From assembly GCF_014656455.1 (NCBI RefSeq), contig NZ_BNCL01000008.1:1-64000 (forward strand): DNA of 64,000 bases, in the 5' to 3' direction. Each line of letters begins with the position of its first letter. Within the stretch, counting starts at the first letter, position 1. Shown here piece by piece: positions 1 through 8,535 of this stretch. The stretch is from Paracoccus aerius. GTDB taxonomy: Bacteria > Pseudomonadota > Alphaproteobacteria > Rhodobacterales > Rhodobacteraceae. The notes below the pieces were generated by a model that did no database searches, had not been told where the DNA came from, and saw only the letters and a program-made list of their open reading frames with translations. A program made the translations under genes and the position numbers.

Positions 1-1302
1 GCCGGCCACCTCGGGCGCTTGGGCACCGGCCCCCTGCCCTGGCCCGCCATCGATGCCGATCGTGCCCTGCCCTGGATCGAGGAGAAGACCGGCCTCAACC
101 TGGCCCCGAGCCAGGCCGAGGCGATCCGCCTGGCGCTCCGCTCCAAGGTCACGGTGATCACCGGCGGACCCGGTGTGGGCAAGACCACCATCGTCAACGC
201 CATCCTGCGCATCCTCGCGGCCAAGGGTGTGAAGCTCCTGCTCGCAGCGCCCACCGGCCGCGCCGCCAAGCGGATGACCGAGACCACCGGCGTGGAGGCC
301 CGGACCATCCACCGCCTGCTGGAGTTCGATCCCAAGGCCTTCGCCTTCAAGCGCAACGAGGACAGCCCGCTCGACTGCGATCTGCTGGTGGTGGACGAAA
401 GCTCCATGGTCGACGTGCCGCTCATGCAGTCGCTCATGAAGGCCGTGCCCACAACCGCAGCACTTCTGATGGTGGGCGACATCGACCAGCTGCCCTCGGT
501 CGGCCCCGGCCAGGTGCTGGCCGACATCATCGGCTCAGGAGCCGTGCCGGTGGTGCGCCTGACCGAGGTCTTCCGTCAGGCCGCACAAAGCAGGATCATC
601 ACCACCGCGCATGCGATCAATGCCGGCCGGATGCCGGAGCTCGCGCGCCCTGACACCGCTTCGGACTTCTACTTCGTGCCGGCTGGCGATCCCGAAGAAG
701 CCGTAGCCCGCATCGTGGAACTGGTCAGCCGGCGCATCCCACGGCGGTTCGGCTTCGATCCGATCAAGGACATCCAGGTCCTGTGTCCCATGAATCGCGG
801 CGGTGTCGGCGCCCGCTCGCTCAACATCGAGCTGCAGAAGGCGCTGAACCCTGCCGGCGACAAGAAGATCGAGCGGTTCGGCTGGACCTTTGCGCCCGGC
901 GACAAGGTCATGCAGATCGAGAACGACTACGACAAGGAGGTCTACAACGGTGACATCGGCACCATCGAGGACGTGGATGCGGATGAGGGGGAGGTAGCGG
1001 TCGACTTCGACGGCCGCACGGTTGTGTTCGCCTTTGGCGAGCTCGACACCCTGGTGCCGGCCTATGCCGCCACCATCCATAAGAGCCAAGGCTCGGAATA
1101 CCCCGCCGTGGTCATTCCGGTGATGACCCAGCATTACACCATGCTGCAGCGCAACCTCCTCTATACCGGTGTGACCCGCGGCCGGAAGCTGGTGGTGCTG
1201 GTTGGTCAAAAGCGCGCCGTGACGATCGCGGTCAAGAATGCTTGGGGACGCCGCCGCTGGTCGAAGCTTGACGAGTGGCTGACTGCTGGTCCGGCGCGCT
1301 GA
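1..1302 (+). CDS. RecD2-like ATP-dependent DNA helicase, 5'-truncated by the window edge
   Basis: The reading frame is open from base 1, so the N-terminus lies outside the window; the first ATG-like position (base 19) is not a convincing start. Visible motifs are a Walker A (GGPGVGKTT, about bases 163-189), a Walker B (LLVVDESSMVD), a motif III-like GDIDQLPSVGPGQVL, and C-terminal UvrD_C_2 motifs (YAATIHKSQGSEYPAVV, then YTGVTRGRKLVVLVG). This order is that of superfamily 1B RecD/RecD2 helicases, which unwind DNA 5'-3'. Standalone RecD2-type helicases without RecB/RecC partners are common on alphaproteobacterial plasmids and integrative elements, which fits the RepC, ParB and Ard genes downstream. 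It stands alone on the plus strand here, with no recB or recC seen. Substrate role (replication, transfer or repair) is inference. Confidence 0.85.
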   Translation, partial: AGHLGRLGTGPLPWPAIDADRALPWIEEKTGLNLAPSQAEAIRLALRSKVTVITGGPGVGKTTIVNAILRILAAKGVKLLLAAPTGRAAKRMTETTGVEARTIHRLLEFDPKAFAFKRNEDSPLDCDLLVVDESSMVDVPLMQSLMKAVPTTAALLMVGDIDQLPSVGPGQVLADIIGSGAVPVVRLTEVFRQAAQSRIITTAHAINAGRMPELARPDTASDFYFVPAGDPEEAVARIVELVSRRIPRRFGFDPIKDIQVLCPMNRGGVGARSLNIELQKALNPAGDKKIERFGWTFAPGDKVMQIENDYDKEVYNGDIGTIEDVDADEGEVAVDFDGRTVVFAFGELDTLVPAYAATIHKSQGSEYPAVVIPVMTQHYTMLQRNLLYTGVTRGRKLVVLVGQKRAVTIAVKNAWGRRRWSKLDEWLTAGPAR

Positions 1303-1424
1303 CGGTATCCTGGGCCTTCGGCTTCTCGACGAACCGATCCCCTGCACAAAGAGCGTACGAGGTTCGCTGCGAGCCATGCGGGCAGCTCATCCTCATCACA
1401 AGGCCGCTAGGTCCTTTGCCACCC

Positions 1425-1658
1425 TCAGTCCCGCTCGCGTCCATGGGGGTCAATCAGCCAACCGCTCGCGGCAGGAACGATGGCGACAAGATCGCCATAC
1501 TGCTTGACGAACTCACGGTCGGCCTCCGCCTGGCGCGCCCTGTGGACAACGCGCGACAGCTGGCCGTTGGAGCCGCAGCACCATTCATCAGGTGCCTTGC
1601 TGCAAGTGGGACAGCCGACCGCCAGGGCCGGATGTTGATGCGCGGTAAAGTTGGGCAT
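1425..1658 (-). CDS. Small zinc-ribbon protein
   Basis: A 77-residue protein with CPTCSKAPDEWC near the N-terminus (Cys at about residues 16, 19 and 27), followed by a HRAR-containing helix. The pattern C-P-x-C-x5-6-E-W-C followed by a His/Arg-rich helix is typical of short zinc-finger proteins found on phages and plasmids, usually thought to bind nucleic acid. No partner gene is coupled to it: the next minus-strand gene upstream is outside the window or on the other strand. The length, the compact Cys motif and position inside the plasmid-like module support a real gene; function is not known. Confidence 0.6.
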   Translation of the reverse strand: MPNFTAHQHPALAVGCPTCSKAPDEWCCGSNGQLSRVVHRARQAEADREFVKQYGDLVAIVPAASGWLIDPHGRERD

Positions 1659-2017
1659 GGACGTGTCCTCCCTGTGTCATGGGGATGGCGTGCAGCAATG
1701 GTATGAGGCCTGCTGCAGAGAAACCTTTGGCAAGACCGCAGGGCTTCGGCGCAAGGCAACGCCTCGAGCCGCGGTCCCGGTTGTCGCCGGGATTATCGTC
1801 CAAGGAAGCGCTGCGGCCTGTTTCTAGCATCATGGCAAAGAGTCTCCGCCCAACATCTCGGCAGGTCCAATGACAAATCGGAATCAATCTGCCAGCAGGG
1901 ATTCGTCTCATTGATGGATCACGCAAGCCGCTTGGCCTGCAGGCCGTGCGACACGCGACAGAACCACCCTACCACCAAGCAGGCAGAGTGTGATCAATGT
2001 TTGCCCGGGGTTGTGGA
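1659..2017. other. Gene-free stretch
   Basis: No supported gene. It must hold the promoter of the small zinc-ribbon gene on the minus strand; I see no clear -35/-10 pair. Short open frames on both strands lack recognisable motifs. Confidence 0.4.
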
Positions 2018-3235
2018 TCAGGTCCGTGCGCCATGGTCCACGCGCCGCGGAAGTTCCGGCATGTCAAAGAGGTCTGCCGGCCAGTGCCAGGCCGGATAGA
2101 TACCTTCTGCAGCAATCCGGCGCAGATCCTCCTCCCGATCCGCCGTCATGTCCGGGGCCGGCGCATAGAGCGCGATCGGTCCGTCGCCATCGAGCAGCAC
2201 GGCAGTGGCAATGGGCGCATCCGCCGGCAGGTTGTAGGGCAGGCACCGGACGAAATCCCGCTCGGCGAGGGCTTGGAGCAGCGCATGATCCCGCTCGCCC
2301 GTAAAGGGGATCCACCGGCCATCGACCGCCATCAGGGCAATCTCCCGGATCTCGGCATAACTGCCTTTCACGGCAAAGGTCGCGATGGCCATCAGGTGAC
2401 TGTTTGGCGTGGCCTCGACAAGCCGCACCTTTCGTGCGGCAGCCCGGTCGAACCGCTTGGCTGTGTCGCTGTCGACGAAAACGGAAAAGTCCGGCAGATG
2501 CTTGAAGCGGAGCTTGCGGCCGTATTGCGCGGGCTCCTGACCCTTAAGCTCGGCCACCAGCAGGCCAAGCCCCGTGGGCTTGCCCGCCACAGGCCGCAGC
2601 CTGTGGAGAAAGCGCCGCCGTTCGCCTGCCAGGCGCTCCTTGTCCTCGAGCACGTAGGGGGGCGGAACAAAGAGAATGTCGGACAGCGGCCCAGACCGGG
2701 TCCGGGCGCGGGCCGTCGCAAGGCAGAGTTCACGGTGCACGATCCACCAGCTGCGCCGCCCGTAAGCCTTGCGCCATGTCGTCAGTCCCGCAGCGTCCCA
2801 AAGATAGTGCAAAAGCGCAAGAAGGCGCAGCCTGCGCGGGCTGGCGGTCACTGATACTGTATCCGCTTCATCCTCATCGGTGGACGACGACGGCCTGCTG
2901 CCGCGCAGGGACAGCGAAAAGCCGAGCCTGAGCATCGTATCGCCTGCCTCGTCCGTGACGATGGCCTGCCCGGAGAGGGGCCCAAGCCCGGAGAGTTCCG
3001 GGGGTGGATCGAAGGACGGGCAGGCAAGGTCATGCGCATGCCCGGTGCCGGGCATGCGCTTGAGGTGAAACACACCATTGATTAGGGCCACATACATGGG
3101 CGGTTCGGCCTCGCAGCACTGGCACAGCGGCCTGGCATGACCGTCATGCGCCCGAGCGAGGATCCCTTGCAGCTCGGGCGCATCGTCGCAAAAGCGGACA
3201 TGCCCCAGCCGGTAGCACTTGCCGTCAGCGCTCAT
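2018..3235 (-). CDS. DUF1173 family protein
   Basis: 405 residues starting at MSADGKCYRLGHV. The frame is open upstream of this ATG but that extension is low-complexity and overlaps the nuclease gene, so the ATG at 3235, which overlaps the previous gene by 11 bases, is preferred. The N-terminal part has PLCQCCEAEPPMYV and a later GHAHDLACPSF, a Cys/His set that could hold zinc. The middle has LLHYLWDAAGLTTW and the end is rich in hydrophobic and acidic residues. DUF1173 proteins are found mainly on plasmids and genomic islands of alphaproteobacteria beside replication and Ard genes; their role is unknown. It is the last gene of a minus-strand chain RepC, small secreted protein, nuclease, DUF1173, all linked by short overlaps, so it is probably co-transcribed. 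Confidence 0.75.
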   Translation of the reverse strand: MSADGKCYRLGHVRFCDDAPELQGILARAHDGHARPLCQCCEAEPPMYVALINGVFHLKRMPGTGHAHDLACPSFDPPPELSGLGPLSGQAIVTDEAGDTMLRLGFSLSLRGSRPSSSTDEDEADTVSVTASPRRLRLLALLHYLWDAAGLTTWRKAYGRRSWWIVHRELCLATARARTRSGPLSDILFVPPPYVLEDKERLAGERRRFLHRLRPVAGKPTGLGLLVAELKGQEPAQYGRKLRFKHLPDFSVFVDSDTAKRFDRAAARKVRLVEATPNSHLMAIATFAVKGSYAEIREIALMAVDGRWIPFTGERDHALLQALAERDFVRCLPYNLPADAPIATAVLLDGDGPIALYAPAPDMTADREEDLRRIAAEGIYPAWHWPADLFDMPELPRRVDHGART

Positions 3236-3752
3236 CGTCCGTTCCCTTCCTGTGCTGCCGGTCCCCTGCCCTGCGCCAGTCCGCCGGCCGCATGAAGCTG
3301 CCGCGCCAGATGCCTGTCCCCCTGGCCTCCGCCTCACGCCCCGCCGCCCTGTACCTGCCCTGCTCGTCGCGGGCGGCAACAGCCCATCTCTCCCGGTCCA
3401 GCCACTCGGCCAGATCGCTGCCGCGTGAGGCGCAGCGTGCCAAATCGCGGCCGTAGCGGTCCAGACCAGCGACTTGGCACGAAACCTGCCGAGCGACAGG
3501 CGCCGCCAGGACTTGTGGGAGGTCCCCACCGCATTCCAATGTCTGCCTGGCTGCGTCTTGGCAGGTCAGGTCCGGTTCAGGGGCGCCCATGCCGAGGATG
3601 CGGATCCGCCACCCGCCGATGACAAGGGTATCGCCATCGATCATCCGTGCAGGCCCTGCCACACCGGTAGCAAGTGTGGTGTGTTCCTGCGCACCCAGCA
3701 GGAACATTGCCGCCACCAAGATCAACAAAGAGAGCCGCGCCGCATTCTTCAT
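3225..3752 (-). CDS. Thermonuclease (SNase-like) family protein with altered active site
   Basis: 175 residues from the ATG at 3752, which forms an ATGA overlap with the stop of the gene upstream; an in-frame ATG at 3761 is the alternative. A hydrophobic segment (LSLLILVAAMFLLGA) near the N-terminus is a signal peptide or membrane anchor. The OB-fold signature follows: MIDGDTLVIGGWRIRILGMGAPEPD, then LDRYGRDLARC. By family knowledge of staphylococcal nuclease, the Arg of RIRI, the Glu of APE and the Arg of YGR correspond to the catalytic Arg/Glu/Arg, but the calcium-binding Asp of the usual D-x-P-E is Gly here. This may lower or change activity. Similar exported nucleases are frequent on conjugative plasmids. 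The chain of overlaps indicates translation coupled with the flanking genes. Confidence 0.8.
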   Translation of the reverse strand: MKNAARLSLLILVAAMFLLGAQEHTTLATGVAGPARMIDGDTLVIGGWRIRILGMGAPEPDLTCQDAARQTLECGGDLPQVLAAPVARQVSCQVAGLDRYGRDLARCASRGSDLAEWLDRERWAVAARDEQGRYRAAGREAEARGTGIWRGSFMRPADWRRAGDRQHRKGTDDER

Positions 3753-4096
3753 TTCCGCCACCCGTTTGAGGGCGGCTGCGGATCGACCCCGAGACGCGCT
3801 CGGAGGCCAAGCGCTGTCGCACGCTGCACGAAGGTCTCGCGCGCGGCGGAAACGGAGCGGGCCCGCGCGAGGCTATCCTGCCATGCCTGATCCAGGCACT
3901 GGAAATGCTGGGTCAGGGCCGAGAAGTACCGCTCGAAATCAGCCGCCACCAGATCGACATAGGCCTGTATATCCGCATCTCGCTCCGGAACCCAAGGCTC
4001 CTCGGGTGGCACGCAGACCGGAACCTGCGCCGTTGCGGCAGGAGAGATCAAAAGCACCGTAAGCAGGGCGGCGGTGATGAAGCGATGATGCGTCAC
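3749..4096 (-). CDS. Small exported protein, function unknown
   Basis: 115 residues if translation starts at the GTG at 4096, which overlaps the repC stop by four bases (GTGA). It begins with a clear signal peptide, HHRFITAALLTVLLISPAATAQ, followed by a mature part with two Cys (VPVCVPPEEP and HFQCLDQAW) and helical, Arg-rich sequence ending in PPSNGWRK. The Cys pair could form a disulfide in the periplasm. I do not recognise the family. Its position between RepC and the exported nuclease, with overlaps on both sides, places it in the same operon, which resembles small plasmid-borne exported proteins next to SNase-like genes. Confidence 0.6.
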   Translation of the reverse strand: MTHHRFITAALLTVLLISPAATAQVPVCVPPEEPWVPERDADIQAYVDLVAADFERYFSALTQHFQCLDQAWQDSLARARSVSAARETFVQRATALGLRARLGVDPQPPSNGWRK

Positions 4097-5241
4097 GGCG
4101 CCTCCTCCCGTCGCCGGCGTTCGCTGAGGCCGATCAGACTGCCCATCATGTTCAAGTGACCCTGCAGCCATGCCCGCGTCATGCCCCGCAGATAGCCGCC
4201 GGGGCTGATGATCGGCGCCACAGCATCGCCCCGGCGCGCGTCCAGGATCAGCATGGCCACCGTTGCGCCCTCCTCGCCCATGGCCGTGCAGGCATCGGAC
4301 CAGGCGGAGGGGTGAATGCCCAAATCCAGCACACGCCGCTCAGCCGTCCAGATGAAGTCGTAAAACCTCAGGCGCTCGGGATCAGCCCGCCCGGACAGGT
4401 AGAACTGCATCTCGGGTGAGGCGAGCCGGAACAGCCGCTCAGGGCCGAGTTTGGTGAGCCATTCGCTTCTGGCCGCGTTCGGCCCACCCTTACGTCCATT
4501 TTCAGCCTCTGGTCTGCTGCTCACCAGTGGCAGGCGAGATGGTTGGCCGAACGCCGGCTCAGCCATTGGCAGTCTGCCCTCGGTGCGGGCATCACAAGAC
4601 AAGGAAGAATCTTCGCTTGTATCTTGTAGATGGGACCGCTCGTTTTCGAGCGGTCGATCGGTTGATTTCTGGAAAGTTTCGAGCAGATCGAGGGCGGCTC
4701 GCGTCAGGGCGTCCGCTTCCCTCTCGTGTGCGGTAAGCGCATCCAGCGTCATGGCATGCAGCCGGTCGGCGCGAGGCCAGGCAGCCCAGGCATCCTCCAT
4801 GGCTTGAACACGGGCATCCTGGGAGGCAACGTCGCGGAGCTGCTCCAGAGCCCGGCGGAGACAGCGCCAATGAGTACTGCGTTGACCCCGAAGATAGATG
4901 GCCTCGTGCCGCGCTGTGGTCAGCTTCGCATCGAAAGCAAGCAGTTTAGAAAACCGGTCAATGACGCCGCTGAAGAACAGCCCGGTTCCGGCGCGGCGGG
5001 ATCGGCTGCCATTTGCGGCTGTCCTTCGCTCCAGAAGCCCCGCCTGTTCGAGCCGTGCCGTGTGCGCGCGCAGCCGTGCCCCGGAGAGAGCAAGCATCTT
5101 TGCCAGTTCGGACGCAGCGGCATAAACGCTGGGCTCTCGGTCGGGCTCTATCCAGTCTGCTGGCCGGGTCATGCCGGCAAGCCGGGTCCGTGTATGAACC
5201 GCTGCCCGGCCGACGCCGAGATGCGAGGCGACCCGCTCCAC
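4093..5241 (-). CDS. repC: RepC-like replication initiation protein
   Basis: 382 residues from a GTG at 5241; the frame stays open a little upstream but has no better start. The N-terminal half holds a winged-helix-like segment (YAAASELAKMLALSGARLRAHTARLEQAGLLERR) matching the part of RepC proteins that binds the origin. The C-terminus carries the RepC hallmark ISPGGYLRGMTRAWLQGHLNMMGSLIGL. Between them is a Ser/Glu-rich linker (about residues 205-255). In repABC plasmids the origin lies inside repC and repA/repB precede it; here no parA/repA is adjacent, and the parB-like gene lies 0.75 kb upstream with ardB between, so this is an orphan RepC-like gene of an island or atypical replicon rather than a standard repABC operon. 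Identification rests on the two motifs. Confidence 0.65.
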   Translation of the reverse strand: MERVASHLGVGRAAVHTRTRLAGMTRPADWIEPDREPSVYAAASELAKMLALSGARLRAHTARLEQAGLLERRTAANGSRSRRAGTGLFFSGVIDRFSKLLAFDAKLTTARHEAIYLRGQRSTHWRCLRRALEQLRDVASQDARVQAMEDAWAAWPRADRLHAMTLDALTAHEREADALTRAALDLLETFQKSTDRPLENERSHLQDTSEDSSLSCDARTEGRLPMAEPAFGQPSRLPLVSSRPEAENGRKGGPNAARSEWLTKLGPERLFRLASPEMQFYLSGRADPERLRFYDFIWTAERRVLDLGIHPSAWSDACTAMGEEGATVAMLILDARRGDAVAPIISPGGYLRGMTRAWLQGHLNMMGSLIGLSERRRREEAP

Positions 5242-5261
5242 AAGGTGAATACTTGCAGGGC

Positions 5262-5684
5262 TCAGTCGATGGCCTGGAAAATCTCGCGGGCCTCGGGATG
5301 ATCCGCGGCATGGGCGTAAAGGCGGGCAAAGCCGTCTGAGAGTTCCGGGGCGTCATGGCGGAACGACAGGTGCGAGAAGGCAAACAGCGTGGCGATGATG
5401 CCGGCAGCATCGGCCGAGACATCGCCCTCGTAGGCATTGCCCTCCCAGACGAGGTGGAAGCGCGGCCTGCAGGTCGGGGAGAGATAAAGGGGCTTGCCTG
5501 CCAATTCGAGGAAGTCCCACATGCCGCCGGTGTAGTTCGTCGGGCTCAGCCTTTCCATGAAGCCGAAGACGGTGTGCTCGCCGACAAGCAGAAGGCGGGC
5601 TCCGAACAGCCGGGGCAGAAAGCCCATGCGGCGCTCCTCGGGAACGGGCATGGCAGAGGAGAATGACGGTGCGGTGAGGGTCAT
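5262..5684 (-). CDS. ardB: ArdB/KlcA family antirestriction protein
   Basis: 140 residues, the normal family length, with a good ribosome-binding site (GGAGA) about nine bases before the ATG. The family signature is present throughout: VPEERRMGFLPRLFG, then GGMWDFLELAGKPLYLSPT, then NAYEGDVSADAAGIIATLFAFSHLSF, ending DHPEAREIFQAID. ArdB/KlcA proteins protect incoming plasmid DNA from type I restriction in vivo by an indirect mechanism and act in the cytoplasm. The gene sits between parB and repC, 20 bases before repC, and is probably in the same operon. Together with ardC it gives the element two unrelated antirestriction functions. Confidence 0.9.
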   Translation of the reverse strand: MTLTAPSFSSAMPVPEERRMGFLPRLFGARLLLVGEHTVFGFMERLSPTNYTGGMWDFLELAGKPLYLSPTCRPRFHLVWEGNAYEGDVSADAAGIIATLFAFSHLSFRHDAPELSDGFARLYAHAADHPEAREIFQAID

Positions 5685-5992
5685 GGCGGAGATCTCCAGT
5701 TATGGGAAACGGGGATGCGCTGCTCGAAACGCTCTCTAGCCCCGGCAGACGCAGCCTTTTCCCGGCTTTCCTCTGTCTCTCGCGATCCTTGACCAGACCG
5801 CACAGGGGTCGTCACAGCTTGATGACCGCCTTCGACTTTGCTGCTGTGGGGCGATGGATTGGGCCGTCAGGTTGCGTCCGGCGCTGACGAGCATGGACCC
5901 GCTTTTTGCGCGCCGAATGCGCGACACGACCAAGCTGTCGCGGCATAGGGACGGCGAGATGCGGGGCGGACGAAGCCGCCCCGGTCCCGGTC
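5685..5992. other. Spacer between parB and ardB
   Basis: About 300 bases with no gene. The left end must hold the ardB ribosome-binding site and possibly a promoter for the ardB-repC chain; the right end holds the parB terminator hairpin. No other structure stands out. Confidence 0.4.
5963..5982 (-). terminator. Terminator-like hairpin after parB
   Basis: GGGGCGG and CCGCCCC form a perfect 7-bp stem with a 6-base loop, 10 bases past the parB stop. No clear T-run follows on the minus strand, so it may be an imperfect terminator or an mRNA-stabilising 3' hairpin. Confidence 0.5.
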
Positions 5993-8197
5993 TCACTCAG
6001 CGGCCATGCCCTGCGAATGGTCCTCCTCGACCCGGGCAGTGCCGTCTTCCCCTGCCCCGGATGGGACGCCTCGTGCGGGATCGTCGATTGCTTCCGGCTC
6101 CGCGCCGTCGGCCTCGCTGGTCAGGATAGCCGGCAGGCAAGCTGACCTGGCAACCTCGACGCCGGTGGTTCCGCTGTCGGCGTCTCCCAGCCGCAGCGGC
6201 TCGGGCAGCCAGCCGGTCTCCGCCAGGAGCCGCTCGGCTTCCCGCGCCATGTCGGGTTTCTTCAGGTGATCGATGCGCTGCGCCGCTGCCTCCCCTACGC
6301 CTTCGCGCACTGCCGCAAGGATGCGCGGCTTGGTCACCCGGCCAAGATAGCTCTCGACCGTGGGCCGCCAGCCCGCCTCCACGAGATCGAGCCCCGTCGC
6401 CCGGGCCAGCCGGTTGGCCTCGCGGAGGCGCCGCTCAAGACCCTGCTGGCTCACGCCCGTGCCACTATAGGGGTTCGGCCGCTCGAGGAGCGCATTGACC
6501 CCGAAGCTGACGCAGTGGGCCAGAAGCGAGATGCGGCTCGGCTCGTCGAGGCTCTCGAGCCAGGACCAGAGCCGGTCTTCATCCTCGGCATCCGGCAGGT
6601 CGGCCTGCCACGCCGCATGCCGCGCAGCGATCTGTTGCGCGGGCAGGCTGTCAGCCAGACCCGGGGCCTGCACGGGAAAGTAGACGGTCCGAACAAAGGC
6701 CTCCAGGGCCGCGCCGCAGCCGCGGCTGCCAAAGCAGTCCAGCACCAGCCGGTGCAGAAGGGCTGTCAGCGCGACATGCGGGTGCGCGGCCAGGGCGTCG
6801 CGCAAGGCCAGCGTGCGATATGCGGTCAGCTCCACCACCAGGCTCTCGGGCAAGGGCTTGAGGGTGTCAGTCTCCTCGGCACTTTCCTCGCCGGTGCCTG
6901 GCTCACCCGTCGTGATGGCGGCAGGTTCTCTGGCATCCCGGGGCGTGACGCCGCCCGTCGCATCGGGCAATCTCCCGGCCTCGCCGTCTTCAGTCCTTTG
7001 CCCGTCCTCATCGTCGGGCCGTACATGGCCGCGATCGACCATCAGCCTGCCGTCGGCGCCTATGCTGACAAACACCCCGGCGCGCGCCATCTGCTCGGGC
7101 GAGAAGACCACCGGCCTGTGCTCATAAGCCTCGAGCGCCGCCTCGATCTCGCCTAGCCGCCGGTCGACCTCCTCGGGCAGTTCTTCGGCTTCGGCATGCT
7201 CGGCTTCGAGCAGGTCGTATTCGTCGCGCAGGGCCTCGCGCGCGGCACGCTCCTCCTCGGTCAGGTCGATGGTGCTGCCGGCAATCTGCCGAAGGCCGCG
7301 GTCGTGGCCATAGGGAAAGCTCACGGCGGCCTCGACCCAGGCCCAGCCTGCCGCGGCGATCGCCTCGGCCTCACACTTCAGCTTCTCCGCGACCATCCGG
7401 TCCAGCAGGGCCACGTCCTGCAGCCAGCCGCCGTCGTCGGTCTCGAAGAGATCGCGCAGCACGATGCCGCCCGCCGCCTCGTAGGCCGAAACACCCACGA
7501 AGAGCGCGCGCCGGTCGGACGCCCGCACCGTGGTTTCCGTGAGCAGCCGGCGGATGGTGTAGGGTTCCTTCGACCAACTGTCCTTGATCGCCTGCCAGAC
7601 CTGCTCCTGGCGGGCGTGATCGTCAGAAACGGTGAAGGCCATCAACTGCTCGAGCGTCATGGCGTCCTCGGCGTAGACCTCGAGCAGCGCGGGCGAGACA
7701 GAGGCCAGCCGCAGGCGCTGCTTGACGACCTTGGCGTCGACGAAAAAGGCTGCGGCGATGGCTTCCTCTGTCATGCCGGTCTCCCGCAGGGTCTGGAAGG
7801 CGCGGAACTGATCGAGCGGATGGAGGGGCGCCCGCTCGATGTTCTCGGCCAAGGACAGTTCGGCCACGAGCACGTCACTCTCGCCCCCGGTGTCCGAAAC
7901 GATGCAGGGTACGGGCGCGGTCTTTGCCAGGCGCTTCTGCTTGACCAGCAGTTCAAGCGCCTGGAAGCGTCGGCCGCCGGCGGGCACCTCGAAGAGACCG
8001 GTCTCCGCGCCGTCCTCGTCCAGGACGGGACGCACGTGGAGGGACTGGATCAAGCCGCGCCGGGCAATGGATGCGGCAAGCTCCTCGACCAAGACGCCGG
8101 CCTTGATGCGCCGGACATTGGACTGGCTGAGGACCAGCTTGTCGAAGGGAATGTCGCGCGCGGACGCGAGGGTGATGGGGGATAGGGCTTTGGCCAT
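5993..8197 (-). CDS. parB: ParB/Spo0J-family partition-like protein, long island type
   Basis: 734 residues from the ATG at 8197, preceded by GGAG at good spacing. The ParB N-domain is clear: LVLSQSNVRRIKAGVLVEEL, then IARRGLIQSLHVRP, the nucleotide-binding box VPAGGRRFQALELL and LAELSLAENIERAPLHPLDQF. A helix-turn-helix segment (MTEEAIAAAFFVDAKVVKQRL) follows. A Glu/Asp-rich, probably disordered linker (about residues 330-450) and a helical C-terminal domain extend it far beyond chromosomal ParB (about 300 residues). Such long ParB-like proteins are typical of alphaproteobacterial plasmids and integrative elements. No parA is next to it. It is preceded by the 85-nt structured leader also found upstream of ardC, suggesting shared post-transcriptional control. 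Confidence 0.85.
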   Translation of the reverse strand: MAKALSPITLASARDIPFDKLVLSQSNVRRIKAGVLVEELAASIARRGLIQSLHVRPVLDEDGAETGLFEVPAGGRRFQALELLVKQKRLAKTAPVPCIVSDTGGESDVLVAELSLAENIERAPLHPLDQFRAFQTLRETGMTEEAIAAAFFVDAKVVKQRLRLASVSPALLEVYAEDAMTLEQLMAFTVSDDHARQEQVWQAIKDSWSKEPYTIRRLLTETTVRASDRRALFVGVSAYEAAGGIVLRDLFETDDGGWLQDVALLDRMVAEKLKCEAEAIAAAGWAWVEAAVSFPYGHDRGLRQIAGSTIDLTEEERAAREALRDEYDLLEAEHAEAEELPEEVDRRLGEIEAALEAYEHRPVVFSPEQMARAGVFVSIGADGRLMVDRGHVRPDDEDGQRTEDGEAGRLPDATGGVTPRDAREPAAITTGEPGTGEESAEETDTLKPLPESLVVELTAYRTLALRDALAAHPHVALTALLHRLVLDCFGSRGCGAALEAFVRTVYFPVQAPGLADSLPAQQIAARHAAWQADLPDAEDEDRLWSWLESLDEPSRISLLAHCVSFGVNALLERPNPYSGTGVSQQGLERRLREANRLARATGLDLVEAGWRPTVESYLGRVTKPRILAAVREGVGEAAAQRIDHLKKPDMAREAERLLAETGWLPEPLRLGDADSGTTGVEVARSACLPAILTSEADGAEPEAIDDPARGVPSGAGEDGTARVEEDHSQGMAAE

Positions 8198-8282
8198 GGC
8201 AATAATCTCCGCGACGGGCGCCGGGGAGCCTCTCTCCCTGGCTATCAACCCGTCACGATTCCCCAGCCCGCCTTTAACTCTC
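8198..8282 (-). promoter_or_regulatory. Structured 5' leader of parB (copy 1 of a shared RNA motif)
   Basis: Immediately before the parB ATG, the minus strand reads GAGAG, AAAG, GGCTGG, then CGTGACGGG, a hairpin with arms GGGAG / CTCCC and loop AGAGG, then CCCGTCGCG running into GGAG (the Shine-Dalgarno). CGTGACGGG (8249-8257) can pair along its full length with CCCGTCGCG (8210-8218) using one G-U pair. The same order and spacing occurs before ardC (10938-11022), also 85 nt, and the inner stem differs in sequence but keeps pairing. That is direct evidence for a conserved RNA structure next to the ribosome-binding site. What it responds to is unknown. Confidence 0.7.
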
Positions 8283-8510
8283 TGCAGACCGCCCCTGAGC
8301 TGCGGCCCGGATCACAGCGTTTTGCCTGAGAGCGATGCATGTCGAACACGGGCGGCTTTATCGTAGGCGACGGCAAGGCCTTTTGCCTTCCCGCCCCCAA
8401 AGCCCTTCATCCAAATCATGTCATGGATGAATGTCTTGAGGACGCTCGGAGGGGAGCTTGCTTAGGACCCCAAACCGGTAGACCAATGCGAGGCAACTGA
8501 TCGACGACCG

Positions 8511-8526
8511 ACCGCCCCGGGGCGGT
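8511..8526. promoter_or_regulatory. Perfect 16-bp palindrome upstream of the unknown gene pair
   Basis: ACCGCCCCGGGGCGGT is a perfect palindrome ending 9 bases before the first ATG of the next gene. It may be an operator, or an RNA hairpin without a loop (unlikely to fold). The remaining 8283-8510 stretch shows no gene. Confidence 0.35.
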
Positions 8527-8535
8527 TACCCTTGT

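Noticed and set aside
4093..8197. A standard repABC operon
   Set aside because: No parA/repA is present, the gene order is parB, ardB, repC, and the ParB is far longer than RepB.
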